DNA from: Mycobacterium aquaticum
GTDB lineage: Bacteria > Actinomycetota > Actinomycetes > Mycobacteriales > Mycobacteriaceae
Assembly: GCF_002086485.1 (NCBI RefSeq)
Contig: NZ_MVHF01000016.1
Span: forward strand, 1-64,000
Reading direction: 5' to 3'
Length of the DNA stretch: 64,000 bases
The first letter of the stretch is position 1, and every line of letters starts with the position of its first letter. Shown in pieces: positions 33,324 through 42,530 of this stretch. The position numbers were made by a program, and so were the translations under genes. The notes under the pieces are model-generated. The model was not told where the DNA came from and searched no databases. It saw only the letters and a list, made by a program, of their open reading frames with translations.

Positions 33324-34573
33324 GAGTTCCTCCGTGCCCGGAATGCGTTGACTCCGTTGTTCTTGAGCAGCGCCGCGGCCGTGGCCAGCGGGCCGATCGT
33401 CGGGTCGGGCTCTGCGCCCGCGGCGAGCCGGTGCAACTGCGTTCCGTGCCATTGCAGTTCCAGCGCGCTGAGAAAGGTCTTGGCGCGGGCCGTGTTGGCA
33501 AGCCTCGCGGGCAGAGCCGGTGCGATGTCCGGAACATGAAGGTGCGCCTGATGTGCCACCAGCATGCTGTCGGCGGCCTCCGGGTTGACGGTGGTCGGCC
33601 TGCCCAACCCGACCACATCACAGGCTCCCGAGCTGACGGCCTCACTCATGGCCGCCCGCGTGCGGAAGCCACCGGTCACCGCGAGCGGCACGTTCCCCGA
33701 GAATTCGCGCGCGGCTCGGGCGTACTCGAGGAAGTACGCCTCGCGCGCCTTGGTGGACGCCGACTGCACGACGGGCCTACCCTCCATCGCGGGGGATTCG
33801 TATGTCCCGCCGCTTATTTCGATGAGGTCGAGGTTCTCGGCGGCCAGGGCGGCGATGACGGCGCGGGACTCCTCCTCGGTGAAGCCGCCGCGCTGGAAGT
33901 CGGCGGAGTTCAGCTTGATGGCCACCGAAAAGCCGGGGCTGACAGCAGCGCGCGTCCGGCGCACCACTTCGAGGGCGAAGCGCATGCGACGCTGCGGGTC
34001 GCCGCCCCACCGGTCGGTTCGCTGATTGGTGCGTGGCGACAGGAACTGCGCGACGAGGTATCCGTGCGCGCCGTGAATCTGGACGCCGTCGAAACCGGCG
34101 GCGTCGGCGATCGCGGCGGTGTGCGCGTACCGGTCGATGATGGTTTCGATCTCGTCGTCGTTGAGGGCGCGCGGCGCCTGCCACCCGGGCACGCTCATGC
34201 GGACAGCCGACGGTGCCACCGGCTGCGACCGGGTGGCCAGCGGATTGGCTTGTCGCCCAGGGTGGTTCACCTGCATCCAGACCAGGCCGCCGCCGTCCTT
34301 GGTGGCCTTGGCCCAGCGGGACAGCTCGTCGAGGTGGCGGTCGTCCTCGACGACTACGTTGCCCGGCTCGCCGAGGTGATCGCGGTCGACCATCACGTTG
34401 CCGGTGACCACGAGCCCGAACCCGCCGGTGCCCCAGCGCCGGAAGAGCTCGACCAGCCGCTGGTCCGGACCGTGGTCTGCGGTCCCCAGGCCCTCGCTGA
34501 GCGCCGACTTCATCAGTCGGTTGCGCAGTACCTGGCCGCTGGCCAGCGTGAGCGGGTCGTGGATGTCGGGCAT
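33320..34573 (-). CDS. Old-yellow-enzyme family NADH:flavin oxidoreductase
   Basis: This 417-aa FMN-dependent TIM-barrel protein is in the OYE/2,4-dienoyl-CoA-reductase-like group but lacks the extra C-terminal FAD/NAD domains, so it is a single-domain ene-reductase. Visible motifs are QVNHPGRQ, the catalytic GVQIHGAHGYLVAQFLSPRTNQRTD stretch, and the FMN phosphate site VGLGRPT. A GAGGAG site precedes the ATG. It is divergent from TetR copy 2, and an operator-like dyad lies in its upstream region, so it is probably induced with the adjacent catabolic genes. Confidence 0.88.
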   Translation of the reverse strand: MPDIHDPLTLASGQVLRNRLMKSALSEGLGTADHGPDQRLVELFRRWGTGGFGLVVTGNVMVDRDHLGEPGNVVVEDDRHLDELSRWAKATKDGGGLVWMQVNHPGRQANPLATRSQPVAPSAVRMSVPGWQAPRALNDDEIETIIDRYAHTAAIADAAGFDGVQIHGAHGYLVAQFLSPRTNQRTDRWGGDPQRRMRFALEVVRRTRAAVSPGFSVAIKLNSADFQRGGFTEEESRAVIAALAAENLDLIEISGGTYESPAMEGRPVVQSASTKAREAYFLEYARAAREFSGNVPLAVTGGFRTRAAMSEAVSSGACDVVGLGRPTTVNPEAADSMLVAHQAHLHVPDIAPALPARLANTARAKTFLSALELQWHGTQLHRLAAGAEPDPTIGPLATAAALLKNNGVNAFRARRNS

Positions 34574-34620
34574 GTCGGTCTCCTCGCAACAGCGCGCTGG
34601 GATGCTGCCGGTGACGCTAG

Positions 34621-34636
34621 TACACCGATTGGTCTA
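34621..34636. promoter_or_regulatory. TetR operator 3
   Basis: TACACC-GATT-GGTCTA is one mismatch from the TAGACC-N4-GGTCTA dyad at 28216. It lies 48 bases upstream of the oxidoreductase start and contains the likely -35 (TTGGTC, 34629-34634) of the tetR promoter. Confidence 0.65.
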
Positions 34637-34652
34637 CCGCAAAGTGTGCAGG

Positions 34653-34668
34653 TAGACTGACCGGTTTA
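34653..34668 (+). promoter_or_regulatory. TetR operator 4 with the tetR copy 2 -10 box
   Basis: TAGACT-GACC-GGTTTA matches the same dyad with two changes. Its left half, TAGACT (34653-34658), also fits the -10 pattern at 18 bases from TTGGTC. Repressor binding here would close the tetR promoter. Confidence 0.62.
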
Positions 34669-34688
34669 GCAGGGAGGTAACAGGCACG

Positions 34689-35255
34689 ATGTCGGCACGA
34701 GACACCTTGATCGCGAGCGTGACGGGCTTACTGAGGCGCCGCGGCGTCGCGGGGACCGGACTCAACGCGCTGCTCGAGGACAGTGGCGTCTCCCGGCGGT
34801 CCATCTACCTGAACTTCCCGGGCGGCAAGGAGGAGCTCGTCGCCGAGGCCACCCGTGTTGCCGGGCAGGCGCTGACTGCCGCGATCCGCGCGGCCGACGA
34901 AGGGCGCGAACCCGCCGAGGCCGTGCAGGAATTCATCGACCAGTGGAAGTTGCAGCTGGCCGAGACGCATATGCAGGGTGGCTGCCCCATCGTCGCTGCT
35001 GTGCTCGGCCGCTGCGATGCACCACAAGCCGCCGATGCGGCAGCCGAGGCGTTCGGAGACTGGCATGCGATCCTGGCCGAGCGGTTGATCCGTGCCGGTG
35101 CCGCCGCCGACGTGGCGCGTTCCCTGGCGACGATGACGATCGCTTCGGTCGAGGGTGCGGTCATCATGGCGATCGCGGCTCAAAACACCGATGCCCTCGA
35201 TGATGTCGGTCGTCATCTCGTCGAACTCACCCGGCTGCACCTGCCGAGCGCCTGA
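34689..35255 (+). CDS. TetR-family repressor (LmrA/YxaF-like), copy 2
   Basis: This 188-aa regulator has an N-terminal helix-turn-helix (GLNALLEDSGVSRRSIYLNF) and a C-terminal domain with GCPIVAAV, closely paralogous to the regulator at 28291. A strong GGAGG site precedes the ATG. The divergent intergenic region holds two dyads of the same type found at the MMPL/tetR promoter, so the two repressors may recognise the same sequence. It probably controls the OYE/Ddn pair, and possibly the downstream CoA-transferase operon 30 bases away. Confidence 0.87.
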   Translation: MSARDTLIASVTGLLRRRGVAGTGLNALLEDSGVSRRSIYLNFPGGKEELVAEATRVAGQALTAAIRAADEGREPAEAVQEFIDQWKLQLAETHMQGGCPIVAAVLGRCDAPQAADAAAEAFGDWHAILAERLIRAGAAADVARSLATMTIASVEGAVIMAIAAQNTDALDDVGRHLVELTRLHLPSA

Positions 35256-35285
35256 GCCGTAGCCGGTCTGCGCCACAATGGCCGG

Positions 35286-36398
35286 GTGGGTTCATGCGCG
35301 GTCTCGGCATCGGTGCTGGCGCGCGCGCAGCGAGTAGCCGATGACTTCACCGCGCTCACCGGCGTCAGCGTCGATGCCACCGAACTGCTGACCGGGCGGG
35401 CCGCCCTGCTCGACCTCGCGCCAGCCGGCCGGATTTCGGCGGGCCGAGCCACGCGTTTGTTTCCCACCGCCGAGGGCTGGTGCGCGCTGACGCTGGCACG
35501 ACCCGATGATGTCGCCATGGTGCCCGCGCTGCTGGAAGCCGATACCGTCGCCGACGATCCGTGGCCGGCCATCGAGGCGTGGGCCGCCGGATTGCCCGGC
35601 GCGACTGTGGCCGGTCGGGCACGGTTACTCGGTTTACCGGTCGCGGTCCTCGGCGAGACCGCGGCGGCACCGCCTCGGGTGAGCGTGCTCGGTCCGTCGC
35701 AGTCGACTCCGCTGTCCGGGCTGCTCGTCGCCGATCTGTCCGCGATGTGGGCCGGGCCCCTGTGCGGCCGATTGCTGGCGCGCGCCGGAGCCACGGTGGT
35801 CAAGGTGGAGAGCGTGGCCCGGCCCGATGGCACCCGCGTCGGGGAGCCGTCCTTCTTCGACTGGATGAACAGTGGAAAGCTCTCTTACGCAGTGGATTTC
35901 GACAATCCCGAGGACTTGGCCGCATTGCTGGACGTCGCCGACGTGGTCATCGAGGCGTCCCGGCCTGCCGCGCTCGACCGGCGCGGCCTGGGGCCGCACA
36001 CCGTGACAGCCCGCCCGGGGCGGGTGTGGCTACGCATCACGGGCCACGGCACACATGGGGAACGCGCCGGCTGGGTGGCCTTCGGTGACGACGCCGCAGT
36101 GTCGGGTGGGCTGGTCGGATACCGGGGCGGCACACCGGTATTCACAGCAGACGCGATAGCCGATCCGCTCACCGGCCTGCACGCCGCCGGTGCGGTCGTG
36201 GCAGCTCTCGGCCGTGGCGGCGGAGAGCTCATCGAATTCGCGATGGCCGCGGTGGCCGCGGAGTACGCAGGCCTGCCCGCCGACGACAACGTCGTCCCCG
36301 CGGTGCGGCCCGCATCGACCCCTGCAGGTCACGCACTGGGTGCCGACAACGCCGCAGTCCGCCATCTGGTGGCCCAAAGAGCTGCCGCACCATGCTGA
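35286..36398 (+). CDS. CoA-transferase family III (CaiB/BaiF) protein
   Basis: This 370-aa protein has the CaiB/BaiF fold from about residue 135: the LLVADLSAMWAGPLCGRLLARAGATVVKVE motif, with DLS and the strand carrying VVKVE, is diagnostic. The catalytic Asp of the family, normally following a GxY/N loop, would be in the region after FDNPEDLAALLDVADVVIEASRP; I could not place it with certainty. The N-terminal ~130 residues are divergent. Start GTG at 35286. It overlaps the amidohydrolase gene by seven bases, forming an operon with it and the MFS gene. Confidence 0.8.
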   Translation: MGSCAVSASVLARAQRVADDFTALTGVSVDATELLTGRAALLDLAPAGRISAGRATRLFPTAEGWCALTLARPDDVAMVPALLEADTVADDPWPAIEAWAAGLPGATVAGRARLLGLPVAVLGETAAAPPRVSVLGPSQSTPLSGLLVADLSAMWAGPLCGRLLARAGATVVKVESVARPDGTRVGEPSFFDWMNSGKLSYAVDFDNPEDLAALLDVADVVIEASRPAALDRRGLGPHTVTARPGRVWLRITGHGTHGERAGWVAFGDDAAVSGGLVGYRGGTPVFTADAIADPLTGLHAAGAVVAALGRGGGELIEFAMAAVAAEYAGLPADDNVVPAVRPASTPAGHALGADNAAVRHLVAQRAAAPC

Positions 36399-37660
36399 TT
36401 CGACGAGCGAGCCTGCTCGACGGCCGTGTCGTCGACATCCGGCTGGGCGGGCAGATCGAGCAGGTGTCCGAGAGCCTGCGGCCGCAACCGGGCGAGGAGG
36501 TATTCGACGCCGGATCAGGCACGGTGATCCCCGGTCTGCACGACCATCACCTGCATGTGTATTCCGCAGCGGCCGAGCTCAACTCGGTGCGGGTCGGGCC
36601 GCAGGATGTGCGCGGCGTCGACGGCCTGGCCCAGACGCTGACCCGAGCGGTACCCGGCGCCGACGGATGGATCAGAGCAGTCGGCTACCACGAGTCGGTC
36701 GCCGGCCCACTGGACCGCGACGTGCTCGATGTGCTCGCACCGGCCAATCCCGTACGGGTGCAACACCGCAGCGGCGTGATGTGGACACTGAACTCGGCCG
36801 GCCTGGCCGCTGTCGGGCTCGCCAACCATCCCGACGGACGGCTACGCAGTGCCGACCCGACGTGGTCGGAGCCCTTGGAGCGCACCGAGCCTGCACTCGA
36901 CGAACTCAGCGCTCAACTGGCCGCCTACGGCGTCACCGGAGTCACCGATGCCACCCCCGATTTGGACACCGCGGTCCGGATCCGCCAGCGGGTGCATGTG
37001 CTGGCGCCAGGCAAGCGGATCCTGCACGACGATGCCCTCGACCTCGAGGCGCTGATCTCCTGGATCTCCGACCGCCACACCGACGGGGTGCCGGCCGCCA
37101 TTCATTGTGTGACCGCGGCGCAACTCGTCGTCGCCGTCGCCGCCCTACGGGTCGCGGGCCGATATCCCGGCGACCGCGTCGAACACGCGGCGATGGTGCC
37201 CGCCGACTGCATCGCGGATCTCGCGGGCCTCGGGGTCACCGTGATCACGCAGCCGAACTTCGTGGCCGAACGCGGCGACCAGTACCGTACCGATGTGCCT
37301 GAGACTGAACAAGACCAACTGTGGCGCTTGGCTTCTCTGCTGCATGCCGGGGTGCCGGTGGCGCTGTCGACCGACGCGCCGTTCGGCGGCAGCGATCCGT
37401 GGGCGGCGATGCGCGCGGCGGTGCACCGGCGATCGTCCACGGGGTCGGTACTCAACGCGGCCGAGTGTGTCGATGCGCGAACGGCTCTGACGCTGTTCCT
37501 GGGCAGCGCCACCCAACCGGCCCGGCCACGCACCATCGCGCCCGGTCAACCGGCGGACGTCTGTGTGCTGTCCGCCCCGCCGCACGAGGTGCTCGATCAG
37601 CTCGATGCCGACCTGGTGGTCGCGACCGTGATCGATGGGGCGACGGTATTCACCCGATGA
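36392..37660 (+). CDS. Amidohydrolase-superfamily enzyme (YtcJ-like)
   Basis: This 422-aa metal-dependent hydrolase has the HxH metal motif in GLHDHHLHVYSAA (H53 and H55), a later IHCVT histidine, VEHAAM, and the terminal metal Asp in ALSTDAPFGGSDPW, followed by the composite beta-sandwich return (PGQPADVCVL). It resembles the YtcJ/AepA exo-amidohydrolase group that hydrolyses N-acyl or cyclic amides. It is flanked by a CoA-transferase and an exporter with coupled start and stop codons. The substrate cannot be named. Confidence 0.82.
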   Translation: MLIRRASLLDGRVVDIRLGGQIEQVSESLRPQPGEEVFDAGSGTVIPGLHDHHLHVYSAAAELNSVRVGPQDVRGVDGLAQTLTRAVPGADGWIRAVGYHESVAGPLDRDVLDVLAPANPVRVQHRSGVMWTLNSAGLAAVGLANHPDGRLRSADPTWSEPLERTEPALDELSAQLAAYGVTGVTDATPDLDTAVRIRQRVHVLAPGKRILHDDALDLEALISWISDRHTDGVPAAIHCVTAAQLVVAVAALRVAGRYPGDRVEHAAMVPADCIADLAGLGVTVITQPNFVAERGDQYRTDVPETEQDQLWRLASLLHAGVPVALSTDAPFGGSDPWAAMRAAVHRRSSTGSVLNAAECVDARTALTLFLGSATQPARPRTIAPGQPADVCVLSAPPHEVLDQLDADLVVATVIDGATVFTR

Positions 37661-38793
37661 CACAGACGACGGTGTGGAGGGCGCCCGGCATGCCCGCGTT
37701 GTTGGGTGCCGCTGTGCTGGGCTTCGTCGGTTTCGCCTTGCTGCTGCCGGTTGCCCCGATGTGGGCCGTGCACAACGGCGCCGACGATTTCGGCGCAGGA
37801 TCGGTCAACGCGGTCCTGATGGCATGCACCGTGCTGGCGCAGCTGTCGGTCGGGCTGGTGTTGCGTCGGCTGCGGTGGCCGGTCACCTTGGCGATCGGTC
37901 TGGCCTTGCTCGGCGCCCCCGCGATCGCGCATCTCTCGGCCCACAATTTGCCGACGGTGCTGCTGCTCGCGGCGTTGCGCGGGTTGGGTTTCGGCATCCT
38001 CACCGTGTACGGGGTCGACGGTATCGCAGGCCTGTTCGGGCAGGAGCAACGCGGACGGGCAGCAGGTGCGTACGGACTTGCCATCGCCGCACCGCAATTC
38101 GTGCTCACCCCGGTGGCGACGTGGCTGGTTCATCACGTCGGATACGCCCCGGTCTTCGTCCTGGCCACCGCGCCACTGCTGGGCGTACCACTGGCCCTGA
38201 TGTTCATCCATCCGGTGCCGCGGCCGCCGACCCAGCGCGGCGAATTCCGTAGGGTGAGCCGCCGGCTGGTCGGCCCGATCGGAGCGCTTGTGGCGATCAC
38301 CGCGGCAGGCGGTGCGGTCATCACATTTGCCCCCCAATTCGGGGATACCACAACAGCCTTCGCGACCCTGCTGGCCCTCACCGGCCCGGCGACGTTGGGG
38401 CGATGGCTGATCGGCGGCCCGGCCGACCGGTTCGGGGCACACCGATTCATCGCCCCGATGCTGGGTCTGGGTGTGGCAGGGTTGGCGGCGATCGCCGCCG
38501 GAATCCTCTACAGCCCCGTGCTGATCGTCGCGGGAGCTCTGCTCCTCGGGTTGGCCTATGGCGCGTTGCAGAACCTCACCCTGGTACAGGCCTTGGCGGC
38601 CAGCGGCGGGCAATCCCGCGGCGCGGTCAGCGCGGCCTGGAACATCGGCTTCGACGGCGGAACCGGCCTGGGCGCTCTGGTGGCCGGCGCGCTCGCCACG
38701 TCAGGCTCGTTCCCGGTGGCGTTCGCGGTGCTGGCTGCCGCGTGCGCGGTGATGGCGCTGGTCTGGAGCGCGACATGGGAACGTGCCTGCTGA
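37657..38793 (+). CDS. MFS transporter
   Basis: This 378-aa membrane protein has about twelve transmembrane helices in the major-facilitator layout. Short charged loops such as LVLRRLRWPV after helix 2 and GGPADRFGAHRF at the centre of the second half stand in for the usual MFS loop motif. The ATG overlaps the amidohydrolase stop (ATGA). It closes the three-gene operon and could import the substrate or export a product. It converges with the LAL regulator gene, 21 bases apart, with no obvious hairpin between. Confidence 0.85.
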   Translation: MTQTTVWRAPGMPALLGAAVLGFVGFALLLPVAPMWAVHNGADDFGAGSVNAVLMACTVLAQLSVGLVLRRLRWPVTLAIGLALLGAPAIAHLSAHNLPTVLLLAALRGLGFGILTVYGVDGIAGLFGQEQRGRAAGAYGLAIAAPQFVLTPVATWLVHHVGYAPVFVLATAPLLGVPLALMFIHPVPRPPTQRGEFRRVSRRLVGPIGALVAITAAGGAVITFAPQFGDTTTAFATLLALTGPATLGRWLIGGPADRFGAHRFIAPMLGLGVAGLAAIAAGILYSPVLIVAGALLLGLAYGALQNLTLVQALAASGGQSRGAVSAAWNIGFDGGTGLGALVAGALATSGSFPVAFAVLAAACAVMALVWSATWERAC

Positions 38794-38814
38794 TCCCAAA
38801 GGGCGTGCGGCAGC

Positions 38815-41601
38815 TTAGGCATCGGGGCGCTGGATATGCCAACCCAATTCCGAGCGGGACCGGATGCCGAGCTTCCGGTAGATCCGCGACAAGTGGGCCT
38901 CCACCGTCTTGGCACTGATGAACAGCGCGGCGCCCACCTCACGGTTGGTCAGTCCCGACGCGGCCAGCTCGGCGATGCGGCGCTCGGCGTCGGTCAGTGT
39001 CTCGTCTGCGGCCGGGCGTCGGTGGATGCGGTCGGCCGCGCGGCGCGCCTGCTCGGCCCACAGCGGTGTGCCGAGCGATTCGAAGACGGTCAAGGCCTGT
39101 TGAAGGGTTGCCGCCGCGGTTTCGCGGTGCCGGCGGCGTCGGTAGAGCTGCCCGAGGAGGAGCTGGGTACGCGCGCGTTCGAAAGGCATCGGCAGTCGCT
39201 CATGTTCGGCGAGCGCGAGCGTGGCAGCCTGTTCGGCACCGTCCAGATCGCCCCGGCCGGCCGACAGCATGGCCCGGCACCGCGCGCCGCAGGCCAACAT
39301 CCACGGCCGGTCCAGTCGCCGGCCGTTGCGTTCGAGGGCGTCGACGAGCGGTTCGGCATCTTCGTACCGACCCACCTGGATCAGCGCCTCTGCGGCGTCC
39401 GGCAGGAACGGGGTGACGAGTATTTCGGTGGCTTCGGGCATGGCACGGACCACTGATATCAGGGGTTCCAGTGTGGCGACGGCACTTTGATGATCGCCTT
39501 GCGAGACCTGCAGGAATCCGAGAGTGGTATGCGACCACACCGCAACCAAGTTGGATTCACAGCGCAGCGCGAGAGCAAGGGCCTCCTCGGCGCCACGGCG
39601 CGCATCCTGCTCGCGGCCCGTGTACGCGGCGACGGCTGCGCGCAGCGTCCACGCGACGGCATGCGGGATGTCGCGGTCGAGTTCGTGTGCCCGCTGCGTT
39701 GCCTCGTCGGCAACTTGGGCGGCCTTGGCGAACTGACCCTGCCAGATCGCGTTGAGCCCTTGCAGGAAAGCGACGAACGTCAGCCTGCCATCTTCGCCGC
39801 GGTCCAGATAATGCCTGCGGATGGTCGACAGTTCTTCATCGGACTGCTCGAGGCGGCCTGTACCGGCGAACAGCTGCGCGCGTAATACGTTGGGGTTCAT
39901 CAGGGCGGAGACGGTTTGGTCCCCGTCCGCCAACTCGAGTGCCCGACCCATCGCCGCTTCGTCGACGCCTCGACCGGACAGGAAGCTCACCAGGACCGCC
40001 ATGCACAGTGCGGTGCTGCGCAACGACGCGTTGCCGAGTTCTGCGGTGTCGGCCAGCGCGTGGTCGGCGTGGTGTGCCGCCAGGTCGACGTGGCCAAGGT
40101 TGAGTTCGGCAAAAGACAGCGGGACCAGGACCTCGACGCGCAGTGTGCGGTCGTCGCCCACCAGATCGAGCGCGCGCCGCAGCATGTCGGCGGCCTGGCG
40201 GGTGCTGCCGTCGAGAAGCGTCCACACGCCCAGCAGGCACATGGCCCGGGCGCGGACATCGGTCGGCCCGGATGGCGTGATGACAGCAGCGAGGGCTTGC
40301 CGCGCCCGCTCGCCGTCTCCTGCGTTGAAATGCAGCACCGCCGAGTCGATGCGTCGTGCTGCGGTGTCACCGCCGAGAGCAATTGCCAATTCCAGGAATT
40401 CAGCCGCAGCGGCCGGTGCGCCACGCAGCCGTGCCGCCTCGGCGGCTTCGTCGAGAGCACGAAGGGTGGCATCGTCGCCGGTCGTCGCGGCCTGGGCCAG
40501 GTGCCTGGCGCGCAGTTCCGGTTGCTCGACGAGGGCGGCCAGCCGGCGGTGCATCTCGCGTCGCGCGTGCGGTGCTGCCGAACTGTGTACGCCATGGGCG
40601 AGCAACGGGTGGGTGAAGTGAAACCGGTTGCCGTCCAAGGTGATGATGCCGCGATGCTCGGCTTCGGACAGACGCCTGAGCAGCTCGTCACGTTCGGTGT
40701 CCATCGCCAGCGCTACCACCTCAACGGTCGGTCTGGCGAGGCATGCGACAGCCAGCAGGGCCTCGCGAGCACGGTGCGACAGGCCGTCGATCCGCTGGCG
40801 AACCAACTCGGCGAGCGTCGGCGGCAATGCATCCGGTCGGTCTTTGGTGATGCTGCGTGCCAATTCGAGGGCGTAGAAGGGGTTTCCGCCGGAAATCTCG
40901 TGGATGCGCACGACCATCGGGCGCGGGAATGAGCGTTCCAATCTCGACAGCATGATGTTGAGCGCGCCGATACTCATCGGCTGCAACGGAATCCGCCGAA
41001 GAGCATCGGGGCGAGGGAGCTGCAACCAGGTCACCGCGTCCTCTCCGGCGGCCGTGCGCGCGGTCCCGAGTACGCGCACCGGTCCTACCAGTCGACGTGC
41101 TGCGAACGCGATGGCGTGCGCGCTGGATTGATCGAGCCACTGCATGTCGTCGATGGCGACCAACAGCGGTGACCGTGCCGCCAGCCGAGTGATGACCGAC
41201 AGCACGGCAGCCGACACTGCGCGGGGATCGGTGGCGGCGCCATCGTCGTTGGTGCGCAGCATGATGCGGTCGACAGCGCGACGTTGCGGCACAGGCAAGG
41301 TGTCCAGCACGGCAGGCTCGACGTCTGCGAGCAGATCCGCCAGCGCGGCGTACGCGAGCATCGATTCCATGGCCGCGGACTGGGCCAGCAGCACGCGGAA
41401 TCCTCGCTCACGTGCGTGATCCACCGCTGCCAACATCATCGTCGTCTTGCCGATGCCGGCTTCACCCTCCAAGAGAATCGCGGTGGGTCCGGCATCGCGG
41501 GCGTCCAGGAACTCGGTCACCAACTCGGCTTCGGTCGGGCTGCCCGGTACGTCATACGCTGGTCTGCCGGTGTGATCACCCGCCCGATTCGTCCCTGGCA
41601 T
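38815..41601 (-). CDS. LuxR-type LAL transcriptional regulator with AAA ATPase domain
   Basis: This 928-aa protein has an N-terminal NTPase domain with Walker A GEAGIGKT (residues 46-53) and Walker B LLVAIDDMQWLD (near 145), a long helical TPR/MalT-like midsection of about 500 residues, and a C-terminal LuxR helix-turn-helix (LTDAERRIAELAASGLTNRE onward, about 865-925). Such LAL/MalT-like proteins are ATP-dependent activators that sense small ligands. Its target is not evident; the neighbouring microcompartment locus is a candidate only by proximity. It appears monocistronic. Confidence 0.9.
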   Translation of the reverse strand: MPGTNRAGDHTGRPAYDVPGSPTEAELVTEFLDARDAGPTAILLEGEAGIGKTTMMLAAVDHARERGFRVLLAQSAAMESMLAYAALADLLADVEPAVLDTLPVPQRRAVDRIMLRTNDDGAATDPRAVSAAVLSVITRLAARSPLLVAIDDMQWLDQSSAHAIAFAARRLVGPVRVLGTARTAAGEDAVTWLQLPRPDALRRIPLQPMSIGALNIMLSRLERSFPRPMVVRIHEISGGNPFYALELARSITKDRPDALPPTLAELVRQRIDGLSHRAREALLAVACLARPTVEVVALAMDTERDELLRRLSEAEHRGIITLDGNRFHFTHPLLAHGVHSSAAPHARREMHRRLAALVEQPELRARHLAQAATTGDDATLRALDEAAEAARLRGAPAAAAEFLELAIALGGDTAARRIDSAVLHFNAGDGERARQALAAVITPSGPTDVRARAMCLLGVWTLLDGSTRQAADMLRRALDLVGDDRTLRVEVLVPLSFAELNLGHVDLAAHHADHALADTAELGNASLRSTALCMAVLVSFLSGRGVDEAAMGRALELADGDQTVSALMNPNVLRAQLFAGTGRLEQSDEELSTIRRHYLDRGEDGRLTFVAFLQGLNAIWQGQFAKAAQVADEATQRAHELDRDIPHAVAWTLRAAVAAYTGREQDARRGAEEALALALRCESNLVAVWSHTTLGFLQVSQGDHQSAVATLEPLISVVRAMPEATEILVTPFLPDAAEALIQVGRYEDAEPLVDALERNGRRLDRPWMLACGARCRAMLSAGRGDLDGAEQAATLALAEHERLPMPFERARTQLLLGQLYRRRRHRETAAATLQQALTVFESLGTPLWAEQARRAADRIHRRPAADETLTDAERRIAELAASGLTNREVGAALFISAKTVEAHLSRIYRKLGIRSRSELGWHIQRPDA

Positions 41602-41715
41602 GCCTTCATTCTGGCGGGCGAACCGTTGTTTGCGCTGGTCAATGCGATTCTTGACGTTGCTGTAAGCAATCGATGCCGAACCGCACGTCGTCGACGCGGG
41701 TGTCGAGACAGCGTG

Positions 41716-42480
41716 TCAGCCGGCCTGGCGCTGCAGTGTCACCGATGCCGTGTTGGCTTCCGAGCGGGCGATACCGCGTCCCTGTGCGGTGACGGCCAGC
41801 GCGGTCCGGTCGCCGCGGAACAGGTCGCGGGAGAACTCGCAGGGGTTGCCGTTCTGGTCATAGGTGACCCGCGTGATCAACAGCAGGGCGGCCTTCGGTT
41901 TGATGCCGAGCAGGGTGGCTTCACTGCTGGTGGCGTTGACGGCTTCGATCCGCTCGTCGGCCCTACCGGTCACCAAACCGTATCGGGTTTCCAGGATTTC
42001 GTAGAGGGAGCCGCCGAGTTGCTGTTCGAGTAGCCCGGGAAAGGCATCGGCGGGGAACTGGGCGTGTTCGAGGGAGAACGGAGACCCGTCGGCCAGCCGG
42101 ATGCGCTGGATCTCGACGACATACTCGCCGTCATTGAGGCGCAGCGCGGTCTTGGTGGCCTGGTCGGGAGTGGTGATGCGGGTGGACAGCACCCGGGTCC
42201 CGGCGATGTAGCCCTGGCTGGTCAGAAATGCGGGCACGCCGACGACGTCGGACAGGTTGCGTTCGACCTGACCATGGCTGATGAAGATGCCGCCGGCGCG
42301 CCCGATGATCCGGTGTACCAGGCCGGCCTCTTCCAGCGCGGCAAGCACTTGGCGCAGGCTGGAGCGGCTGGTGCCGTAGCGCTCGGCGAGGTCACGTTCA
42401 CTGCCCAGTTTGGCGCCCGGGGTTCCCGCGTTGATGTCGGCGACTATGCGTCGCCGCAACTCCTCGCTCTGCGCTGCCAC
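41716..42480 (-). CDS. GntR/HutC-family regulator of the RMM microcompartment locus
   Basis: This 254-aa protein has an N-terminal winged helix of the GntR type (GSERDLAERYGTSRSSLRQVL, about residues 26-46) and a C-terminal UTRA ligand domain, the HutC subfamily. It lies at the end of the minus-strand microcompartment gene run but has its own promoter (TAGAAT) in the 50-base gap, with a dyad over the start of transcription. A second copy of that dyad lies between the microcompartment operon and the permease gene, so it very likely controls both. Start GTG at 42480. Confidence 0.88.
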   Translation of the reverse strand: MAAQSEELRRRIVADINAGTPGAKLGSERDLAERYGTSRSSLRQVLAALEEAGLVHRIIGRAGGIFISHGQVERNLSDVVGVPAFLTSQGYIAGTRVLSTRITTPDQATKTALRLNDGEYVVEIQRIRLADGSPFSLEHAQFPADAFPGLLEQQLGGSLYEILETRYGLVTGRADERIEAVNATSSEATLLGIKPKAALLLITRVTYDQNGNPCEFSRDLFRGDRTALAVTAQGRGIARSEANTASVTLQRQAG

Positions 42481-42499
42481 CCCGGACCCCTCTCCGTTT

Positions 42500-42517
42500 T
42501 TGGTACAGCCAATTCTA
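42500..42517 (-). promoter_or_regulatory. gntR promoter with autoregulatory operator
   Basis: On the minus strand the -10 candidate TAGAAT occupies 42517-42512. The dyad TTGGTACAGCCAA (plus-strand reading, 42500-42512) covers the expected start of transcription. An 11/13 match, TTGGTAGTGCCAA, occurs at 49564-49576. Confidence 0.7.
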
Positions 42518-42530
42518 GCCGTTTGAGGTA

